A model generated the notes under the pieces. The model saw only the letters and a list, made by a program, of their open reading frames with translations. It had not been told where the DNA came from and ran no database searches. A program made the position numbers and the translations under genes. Shown here in pieces: positions 44,871-51,644 of a DNA stretch of 64,000 nucleotides. Every line of letters starts with the position of its first letter. Position 1 is the first letter of the stretch. The DNA is from Micromonospora_I sp040659735 (lineage in GTDB: Bacteria; Actinomycetota; Actinomycetes; Mycobacteriales; Micromonosporaceae): NCBI RefSeq assembly GCF_040659735.1, contig NZ_JBFANZ010000013.1, forward strand, positions 62,001-126,000, in the 5' to 3' direction.

Positions 44871-44992
44871 GCCACGAAGTCTTCCACCAGCTCCACCGGC
44901 ACGAGACGCATCACAGGCATTTCCGGCCTTTCGGCTCCATGCCCGTCGGGATTCCGTGCCTACCGTGATTCAGCCCCGACCACACTGACCGA

Positions 44993-45895
44993 TCAGTCGG
45001 AAACGGGCACGCAGACCGTGATGGCGTCGGGCACGACACGCGCCTTCAGCCGCCGGGTCGGCTCGCGGTCGCCACCGTCGAGCTCGTACGGCACGGAGGC
45101 GTCGAGCCTGACCTTGATCTTCTTCGCGCGGGTGATCCGGACGAACGGCGAGCGCTCCGAGCGGGACGTGATCATGCGGCCGAGCGTGCGCGCCCACTGC
45201 AACGCTCCGTCGGCCGTGGTCACGCCGACCTGCAGCCATCCGTCGTCCGGGCGCGCGTCGTCGAAGGCGCGGATCCCGCCGGTGATCGTGCTGACGTTGC
45301 CGAGCAGCACGCAGCTGGCGTCCCCGTCGAACCACTTCTGGCCGTCGACGTGGATCGTGGTCCGTACCGAGCCGTCCTTGATGTGCCGCAGCCCGGTCCA
45401 CACGTACGCCAGCCGGCCGACCCGGTCCTTCAGGTCCCGGTCCGCCTCGCCGATCATCTCCGCGTCGAACCCGGCGCCGGCCATCACGGCGAAGTGCTCA
45501 CCGTTGAGCCGGCCGAGGTCGAGTCGCCGTCGCGCGCCGTGGAAGGCGATCCGCACGGCTTCGGGCAGGTCCCGGGGGATCCCGAGGTTGCTGGCGAGCA
45601 GGTTGGCGGTGCCGGCCGGGATGATCGCGACCACCGCGTCCGACCCGGCGAGCGCGTCCATGCAGCGTTGCACCATCCCGTCGCCGCCCCAGACGAACAC
45701 GAGATCGGCGCCCTCGCGGACCGCCTTGCGGGCCTTCTTCCGCGCCTTCTTGCTCTTCGGTACCTCGTACCAGAGCAGGTCGTCGACGCCTTCGTCGATG
45801 ATGAGCCGGCGCAGCTCGTCCAGGCCGCCGCCGAGGGATTTCTTCCGGTGGGCGACGACGGCGATGCGGGGAGGTGTGGTCACGGCCCGTTTCAT
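44993..45895 (-). CDS. Diacylglycerol kinase-family lipid kinase
   Basis: A 300-residue soluble kinase. The DAGK catalytic domain starts PRIAVVAHRKKSLGGGLDEL and has the nucleotide loop DLVFVWGGDGMVQRCMDALA and VAIIPAGTANLLASNLGIPR. The C-terminal half is the beta-sandwich with FAVMAGAGFDAEMIGEADRD and LLGNVSTITGGIRAFDDARP, ending PDAITVCVPVSD. It may act on diacylglycerol, sphingoid bases or another lipid alcohol. Unlinked to its neighbours by strand or function. ATG 45895 has no strong ribosome site. Confidence 0.88.
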   Translation of the reverse strand: MKRAVTTPPRIAVVAHRKKSLGGGLDELRRLIIDEGVDDLLWYEVPKSKKARKKARKAVREGADLVFVWGGDGMVQRCMDALAGSDAVVAIIPAGTANLLASNLGIPRDLPEAVRIAFHGARRRLDLGRLNGEHFAVMAGAGFDAEMIGEADRDLKDRVGRLAYVWTGLRHIKDGSVRTTIHVDGQKWFDGDASCVLLGNVSTITGGIRAFDDARPDDGWLQVGVTTADGALQWARTLGRMITSRSERSPFVRITRAKKIKVRLDASVPYELDGGDREPTRRLKARVVPDAITVCVPVSD

Positions 45896-46078
45896 ACCCC
45901 GATGGGGGACGGGTTCAATCCGCCGGGCGACGTCGCCTGCCGGGAAGGCGGCGCGGTTGGCGTTGATCGTGGTTCACTAGGGGTCGACGACGCCCTGCCC
46001 CGGGCAGTGCCGCCGGATCAGGCGGAGACACGGGTTGCCGACCTGCCGGCACCGCTCGGGCCGCGCGAGGGAGGACGC

Positions 46079-47332
46079 GTGACGATCTCTTCACAGCGCC
46101 CCGTGGAGCAGCACCCGACCGCCGACCGGCATTCGACGCTGCGCACGGTCGACGACGCGGAGGCCTACGTCGCGTCGATCTGCTTCAAGACCGGGCCACC
46201 CCGGCTGATCGGAGCCGAACTCGAGTGGGTGGTGCACGACCCGGATGATCCGAGCCGCCCCCTCGATCCGACGCTGTTGCGTTCGGCGCTCGGGCCGCAC
46301 GCCCCCCGCACCCTCGATCCCGACAGTCCACATACGGCACTTCCCGGCGGCAGCGCGGTCACTGTGGAGCCCGGCGGCCAGGTGGAGATCTCCTCCCCGC
46401 CGCTCGCCTCCCTCGACGCGCTGCACACCACCACCGGATCCGATCTCGAGCGGCTGACCGGCCTGCTGCGCCGCGCCGGCCTCGCCCTCGCCGCCAGCGG
46501 CATCGATCCGCACCGTGGCTCCTCACGCCTCATCTCCACCCCCCGCTACGACGCCATGGCCGGCGCCTTCGCGCGCGAAGGACGACACGGCCTGGTGATG
46601 ATGTGCAGCACGGCGGGGCTGCAGGTGTGCCTCGACGCGGGGGAGCCGGGCCAGCTCGCCAAACGGTGGGCTGCGGCGCACGCGCTGGGGCCACTGCTGA
46701 TCGCCGCCTTCGCCACGTCACCCCGCCAGGCGGGGCGCGACACCGGCTGGGCGTCCGCCCGGATGCGCACCTGGCTCAGCATGCGGCCCGAGCGCACCGG
46801 GCCGGTCGCGGTCGCCGACGATCCCGCCCGCGCCTGGGCGCGCTACGCGCTCGCCGCGCCCCTGCTCTGCGTACGCCGCACCACCGGCGGGTGGCACGCC
46901 CCTCCCGACGTCACCTTCGCGGACTGGGTCCGCGGCGCGCTCCCGCAGCGGCCGACCACCGACGACCTCGACTACCACCTGAGCACCCTGTTCCCACCGG
47001 TGCGCCCGCGCGGCTATCTGGAGGTGCGCTACCTCGATGCGCAGCATCCACGCGAGTGGTTGACGCCGGTCGCGGTCCTCGCCGCGGCAATGTCCACCGA
47101 CACCACCGTCGACCGCGCACTGGACCTGGCCGCGCCGGCCGCCGGCAGATGGACCCGGGCCGCCCGCCTCGGGCTGGCCGATCCGGTGCTCGCCGCGACC
47201 GCTCGGCCGGTGCTGGAACTCGCCTGCCGGTCGCTGACCCACACCGACCTTCCGCCCGAGCTGCGGGACGAGGTCGCCGCGATCGTCGAGCGCCGCCTGG
47301 CCGCGGCGCCCGCAGTTGACCCCGGGAGGTAA
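46079..47332 (+). CDS. egtA: Glutamate-cysteine ligase of ergothioneine synthesis
   Basis: A 417-residue GCS2-type ligase that makes gamma-glutamylcysteine, the sulfur donor for ergothioneine. Motifs are PRLIGAELEWVVHDPDDPSR, TVEPGGQVEISSPPLASLDA and RGYLEVRYLDAQHPREWLTP. GTG 46079 follows gagggagga. It begins the egtABCD run; the gap to egtB is 8 bp. Function assigned by family plus the neighbours. Confidence 0.93.
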   Translation: MTISSQRPVEQHPTADRHSTLRTVDDAEAYVASICFKTGPPRLIGAELEWVVHDPDDPSRPLDPTLLRSALGPHAPRTLDPDSPHTALPGGSAVTVEPGGQVEISSPPLASLDALHTTTGSDLERLTGLLRRAGLALAASGIDPHRGSSRLISTPRYDAMAGAFAREGRHGLVMMCSTAGLQVCLDAGEPGQLAKRWAAAHALGPLLIAAFATSPRQAGRDTGWASARMRTWLSMRPERTGPVAVADDPARAWARYALAAPLLCVRRTTGGWHAPPDVTFADWVRGALPQRPTTDDLDYHLSTLFPPVRPRGYLEVRYLDAQHPREWLTPVAVLAAAMSTDTTVDRALDLAAPAAGRWTRAARLGLADPVLAATARPVLELACRSLTHTDLPPELRDEVAAIVERRLAAAPAVDPGR

Positions 47333-47340
47333 TTCCAGCG

Positions 47341-48657
47341 ATGACAGCGGAGATGGAGCAGCTGCGCGCCCGGATCGCCGACGAGCTGGAGGCCTCCCGC
47401 TCGCGCACGGCGATGCTGGCCGACGCCGTGGACGACGACGACCTGACCAGACAGCACTCGACGCTGATGTCCCCGTTGGTGTGGGACCTGGCCCACGTCG
47501 GTAACCAGGAAGAGCTGTGGCTGGTCCGCGACGTCGGTGGGCTCACCCCGATCCGTGAGGACATCGACCACCTCTACGACGCCTTCCAGCACCCGCGCCG
47601 CGATCGCCCACAGCTGCCGCTGCTCGATCCGGGCGAGGCGCGGGCCTACGTGCGCACCGTCCGCGACAAGGTCCTCGACCTGCTGGACCGGGTGCCACTG
47701 CAGGGCCGCGCCCTCGTCGCCGACGGCTTCGCCTTCGGCATGATCGTGCAGCACGAGCAGCAGCACGACGAGACCATGCTCGCGACACATCAACTGCGTA
47801 CCGGAGCGCCGGTGCTCGACGCCGCGCCACCGCCGCCGCGCAGGGTGCCGGTCGGCGGTGAGGTCCTGGTCCCCGCCGGCCCCTTCACCATGGGCACCTC
47901 CACGGAGCCGTGGGCACTGGACAACGAGCGCCCGGCCCATCAGGTCGACGTGCCGGCCTACTTCATCGACGCGGCGCCGGTCACCAACGCGCAGTACGCC
48001 CGGTTCATCGCCGCCGGGGGCTACGACGACCCGCGGTGGTGGAGCGAGGCGGGTTGGCGGCACCGGATGGAGGCGGCGCTGACCGCGCCGATGCACTGGC
48101 GCCGCGACGGCGACGGCTGGGCGTACCGGCGCTTCGGCCGGGTCGCGCCGGTCATCCCCGACGAGCCCGTGGTGCACGTGTGCTTCCACGAGGCCCGGGC
48201 GTACGCCGCCTGGGCGGGGAAGCGGCTGCCGAGCGAGGCGGAGTGGGAGAAGGCCGCCCGCCACGACCCGCCGACGGGTCGATCGCGCCGCTACCCGTGG
48301 GGCGACGAGGACCCCGCCGCGCATCACGCCAATCTCGGCCAGCGGCATCTGGCGCCCGCGCCGGTGGGCGCCTATCCGGCCGGCCGGTCACCGCTGGGGG
48401 TGCACCAGCTGATCGGCGACGTGTGGGAGTGGACCAGCTCCGATTTCGGCCCCTATCCCGGCTTCGCCGCATTCCCGTACCGGGAGTATTCCGAGGTCTT
48501 CTTCGGGGCGTCGTACAAGGTCCTGCGGGGTGGCTCCTTCGGCACCGACACGGCGGCGTGCCGCGGCACCTTCCGCAACTGGGATCATCCGATCCGCCGC
48601 CAGATCTTCAGCGGCTTCCGCTGCGCCCGCGATCCCCGTCCGGGGGAGGCGGACTGA
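47341..48657 (+). CDS. egtB: Hercynine sulfoxide synthase
   Basis: A 438-residue non-haem iron enzyme that joins hercynine and gamma-glutamylcysteine with O2. The N-terminal DinB-like domain has SPLVWDLAHVGNQEELWLVR and FGMIVQHEQQHDETMLATHQ; its three histidines (LAHVGN and HEQQHDE) bind iron. The C-terminal formylglycine-generating-type domain has EVLVPAGPFTMGTSTEPWAL, RLPSEAEWEKAARHDPPTGR, QLIGDVWEWTSSDFGPYPGF and VLRGGSFGTD. Length fits EgtB. Confidence 0.95.
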   Translation: MTAEMEQLRARIADELEASRSRTAMLADAVDDDDLTRQHSTLMSPLVWDLAHVGNQEELWLVRDVGGLTPIREDIDHLYDAFQHPRRDRPQLPLLDPGEARAYVRTVRDKVLDLLDRVPLQGRALVADGFAFGMIVQHEQQHDETMLATHQLRTGAPVLDAAPPPPRRVPVGGEVLVPAGPFTMGTSTEPWALDNERPAHQVDVPAYFIDAAPVTNAQYARFIAAGGYDDPRWWSEAGWRHRMEAALTAPMHWRRDGDGWAYRRFGRVAPVIPDEPVVHVCFHEARAYAAWAGKRLPSEAEWEKAARHDPPTGRSRRYPWGDEDPAAHHANLGQRHLAPAPVGAYPAGRSPLGVHQLIGDVWEWTSSDFGPYPGFAAFPYREYSEVFFGASYKVLRGGSFGTDTAACRGTFRNWDHPIRRQIFSGFRCARDPRPGEAD

Positions 48658-48661
48658 GCGG

Positions 48662-49423
48662 ATGTGCCGCCATCTCGCGTATCTCGGCCCGCCGGTCCGC
48701 CTATCCGAGCTGCTGTTCGATCCGCCGCACGCGCTGGTGCGCCAGTCCTGGGCGCCCCGGGAGATGCGGGGCGGCGGCACGGTCAACGCCGACGGGTTCG
48801 GCGTCGGCTGGTATCCCGCGCCCGGCGCGCCCCCCGCCCGTTTCCGGCGCGACCGTCCCCTGTGGTCGGACTCCGGATTCGCGCAGTTGGCCTCCGTCAC
48901 GATGTCCGGTGGGGTGCTCGCCGCGGTTCGCTCCGCGACGGTCGGCATGCCGGTCGTGGAGAGCGCCGTCGCGCCATTCACGGATGCCGGCTGGCTCTTC
49001 AGCCACAACGGGGTGATCGCCGGCTGGCCGGATTCGGTCACCCGACTCGCCGGACGCCTTCCGGTGCGCGACCTGCTGACGATGGAGGCGCCCACCGACT
49101 CCGCGCTGCTCTGGGCGCTGGTGCGGGACCGGCTGCGCGCCAACGTCAGCCCGGCCACGGCCTTGGTGGAGACGGTCACCGAGGTCGGCAGGGCGGCGCC
49201 CGGATCCCGACTGAACCTGCTGCTCACCGACGGTGTCACGGCCGCGGCCACCACCGTGGGCCACTCCCTGTGGGCCCGCCGGGACGGCGCCGCCATCCTG
49301 CTCAGCTCCGAGCCGCTCGACGGGCATCCGGCGTGGGCGCCGTTGCCCGACGGGCAGCTCATCGTGGCCAGCACGGCCACGCTCGATGTGATCGCGTTAC
49401 CGAACGGGGGAAGACCGGAGTGA
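48662..49423 (+). CDS. egtC: Gamma-glutamyl-hercynylcysteine sulfoxide hydrolase
   Basis: A 253-residue class II glutamine amidotransferase-like hydrolase. The N-terminal nucleophile is Cys2 in MCRHLAYLGPPVRLSELLFD. NADGFGVGWYP and LFSHNGVIAGWPDSV are the other active-site strands. It removes the glutamyl group from the EgtB product. It starts 4 bp after egtB and overlaps egtD by 4 bp. Confidence 0.94.
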   Translation: MCRHLAYLGPPVRLSELLFDPPHALVRQSWAPREMRGGGTVNADGFGVGWYPAPGAPPARFRRDRPLWSDSGFAQLASVTMSGGVLAAVRSATVGMPVVESAVAPFTDAGWLFSHNGVIAGWPDSVTRLAGRLPVRDLLTMEAPTDSALLWALVRDRLRANVSPATALVETVTEVGRAAPGSRLNLLLTDGVTAAATTVGHSLWARRDGAAILLSSEPLDGHPAWAPLPDGQLIVASTATLDVIALPNGGRPE

Positions 49424-50397
49424 ACGACGCTGACCTTGATGTGCACATGAACGACCGGGACCTGGCACGGATGCTCGCCGTCGACGCCGCCGCGGGTCTC
49501 ACCGCGAGCCCGAAATGGCTGCCGCCCAAGTGGTTCTACGACGCCCGCGGCAGCGTCCTCTTCGAGGAGATCACCCGACTGCCCGAGTACTACCCGACCC
49601 GCGCCGAGCGGGCCGTGCTGACCGCGCGGGCCGACGAGATCGCCGCCCGGACCGGCGCGAAAACCCTCATCGAGCTGGGGTCCGGTTCCTCCGACAAGAC
49701 CCGGCTGCTGCTGGACGCGTTACGCGCGCACGGCACTCTCGGCACCTTCGTTCCGCTCGACGTGTCGGAGTCCGCGCTGCGCGAGTCGGTCGCCGCGATC
49801 ACCGCGGACTATCCGGCGCTGCAGGTGCGCGGCGTCGTCGGGGACTTCACCCGGCATCTGCGGTTCCTGCCCCGCGGCGGGACCCGCATGGTGGCGTTCC
49901 TCGGCGGGACCATCGGCAACCTGCTGCCCGCTCCGCGCGCGCGGCTCCTCGCCGACCTGCGCGACCTGCTCGAGCCGGGGGAGTGGCTGCTGCTCGGGGC
50001 CGATCTGGTGAAGGACCCGGCCGTGCTGGTGCCGGCCTACGCCGACGCGCGGGGGGTCACCGCGGAGTTCAACCGCAACGTGCTGCACGTGCTCAACCGT
50101 CAGCTCCGGGCCGACTTCGACCCCGCCGCCTTCCACCACGTCGCGCGCTGGGATCCGGTGAACGAGTGGATCGAGATGCGGCTGCGCGCCGACCGGGCGA
50201 TGACCGTGAAGCTGCCGGAGCTGGACGAGACGATCGAGTTCGACGCGGGGGAGGAGTTGCTCACCGAGGTGTCCGCGAAGTTCCGCCGCGACGGACTCGC
50301 CGCGGAACTCGCCGCCGCGGGATTCGCCCTGCGCGACTGGTGGACCGATCCCGCCGGCCTGTTCAGCCTCTCCCTGTCCCGGGCCGCACCGCGGTAG
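49420..50397 (+). CDS. egtD: Histidine N-alpha-trimethyltransferase
   Basis: A 325-residue SAM-dependent enzyme making hercynine from histidine. It has WLPPKWFYDARGSVLFEEIT, the SAM loop LIELGSGSSDKTRLLLDALR, VAFLGGTIGNLLPAPRARLL and FNRNVLHVLNRQLRADFDPA, all typical of EgtD. GTG 49420 overlaps the egtC stop. A strong hairpin follows, so the operon ends here. The beta-lyase gene egtE, often last in this cluster, is not present. Confidence 0.95.
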   Translation: MNDADLDVHMNDRDLARMLAVDAAAGLTASPKWLPPKWFYDARGSVLFEEITRLPEYYPTRAERAVLTARADEIAARTGAKTLIELGSGSSDKTRLLLDALRAHGTLGTFVPLDVSESALRESVAAITADYPALQVRGVVGDFTRHLRFLPRGGTRMVAFLGGTIGNLLPAPRARLLADLRDLLEPGEWLLLGADLVKDPAVLVPAYADARGVTAEFNRNVLHVLNRQLRADFDPAAFHHVARWDPVNEWIEMRLRADRAMTVKLPELDETIEFDAGEELLTEVSAKFRRDGLAAELAAAGFALRDWWTDPAGLFSLSLSRAAPR

Positions 50398-50432
50398 CCC
50401 GCCGGGTCGACCGCGATCGAGGAATACCCCGC

Positions 50433-50490
50433 CGATCAAGGACGGGTTCACATGATCGGAGATCATTCCGTGTGAATCCGTCCTTGATCG
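50433..50490. terminator. 20-bp bidirectional hairpin between egtD and FKBP gene
   Basis: cgatcaaggacgggttcaca (50433-50452) pairs with 50471-50490 over 20 bp with only one G-U. The 18-nt loop contains its own TGATC/GATCA pair. It lies 35 bp after egtD and 25 bp before the end of the convergent isomerase gene. Confidence 0.8.
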
Positions 50491-50515
50491 ACGGGCACGA
50501 GCGTGCCGGGAGGGT

Positions 50516-50884
50516 CTACTCCACGCCGAGCAGGTCGACGACGAAGATCAGCGTCTCGCCCGGCTTGATCGCGCCGCCGGCGCCGCGGTCGCCGTAGCCC
50601 AGGTGCGGCGGAATGACCAGCCGACGGCGGCCGCCGACCTTCATGCCCACGACACCCTGGTCCCAGCCGCCGATCACCCTACCGGCGCCGAGCGGAAAGC
50701 TGAACGGCTCTCCCCGGTTCCACGAGGCGTCGAACTCCTGGCCGGTGGAGAAGGCCACGCCCACGTAGTGCACCGTGGCCACCTGACCCGGCCGCGCCTC
50801 CGGGCCGTCGCCGACCGTGATCTCCTCGATGACGAGGTCGGCCGGGGGCGCGCCCTCGATCGGACCGACTGTGGGCTTCTCCAT
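50516..50884 (-). CDS. FKBP-type peptidyl-prolyl isomerase
   Basis: A 122-residue single-domain FKBP. The fold is complete: QVATVHYVGVAFSTGQEFDA, SWNRGEPFSFPLGAGRVIGG, WDQGVVGMKVGGRRRLVIPP, HLGYGDRGAGGAIKPGETLI, FVVDLLGVE. The active-site aromatics (Y in HYVG, F in FDASW, F in FSFPLG, W in GGWDQG, Y in GYGD) are present. No signal peptide, so cytoplasmic. ATG 50884 follows aggagg at good spacing. Confidence 0.95.
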   Translation of the reverse strand: MEKPTVGPIEGAPPADLVIEEITVGDGPEARPGQVATVHYVGVAFSTGQEFDASWNRGEPFSFPLGAGRVIGGWDQGVVGMKVGGRRRLVIPPHLGYGDRGAGGAIKPGETLIFVVDLLGVE

Positions 50885-50932
50885 GCGGAGTCCTCCTGTG
50901 CTGATGGGCGACAAACCACAGGCCATCTTTCC

Positions 50933-51427
50933 TCATCGCCGACCGGCGGCCGCGGGAAGGCGGGGCTTCGGCTCCTGGCCGGGCTTCCCGGGACGGCCGG
51001 GGCGGGGCGGCCGGGGTCGCTCCGGGGCGTCCGGCGTCGGAAACGCACCCGGGCTGGTCTTGTCGAGCGGGAGCGCGTCGGCGGGCTTCTCACCCGGGCG
51101 GGATGGATGACCGGTCGGGGTGCCGGTCTCCGGACCGTGCGGGCGTTCCGCGCCGCGCGGACCGTCCGGACCGGAGCCGGTCTCCCGGCCGCTCGCACCG
51201 GTCCTGACCGGCGCGGCCAACGCGTCGCCGACATCGGTGCGCCCCACGTACGCGGGGCCGGGAAACGCGACCGGTGGTTCGCTGGCGAGCGACGCCGTGA
51301 CGAAGCCGCGCCAGAGCGTCGCCGCCGGCGAGCACCGCGGTGACGTCGGCGGCCACCGCGGGGGACCCCGGGTGCGGCGTGGCGCGGCGGCGTACCAGCG
51401 CGCGCCGTCGCGGCCGGTCGTTGCCAC
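50933..51427 (-). CDS. Pro/Gly-rich protein of unknown function, possibly frameshifted
   Basis: The C-terminal 115 residues (from FVTASLASEPPVAFPGPAYV to PKPRLPAAAGRR) have strong G/C bias at third positions and a consistent low-complexity Pro/Gly/charged composition, so this part looks coding. Before that, VAADVTAVLAGGDALARLRH in another frame (from 51356) looks more natural than the frame-matched PRWPPTSPRCSPAATLWRGF. A shift of frame near 51310 would join them. The start at GTG 51427 is therefore doubtful. No known domain. Confidence 0.35.
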   Translation of the reverse strand: MATTGRDGARWYAAAPRRTRGPPRWPPTSPRCSPAATLWRGFVTASLASEPPVAFPGPAYVGRTDVGDALAAPVRTGASGRETGSGPDGPRGAERPHGPETGTPTGHPSRPGEKPADALPLDKTSPGAFPTPDAPERPRPPRPGRPGKPGQEPKPRLPAAAGRR

Positions 51428-51644
51428 TTCATCGGAGTCCGACCATGGGCGGACGGGTCGGGGCGGTGGTTGCGCTCCGGGTCGGCGTCGCCGGTGGGGG
51501 ACGGGGGATCACGACGGTAAGGAAAGAGTTCTTGCCATGATCTTGATGGGTCTGATATTCACGTATTCGCACGTCTGATCGACGCGGTGCTGGCGAGCCG
51601 ACCGGACCGGTCGGCTGCTACGCACTCCCATCAAGGAGGACCCC

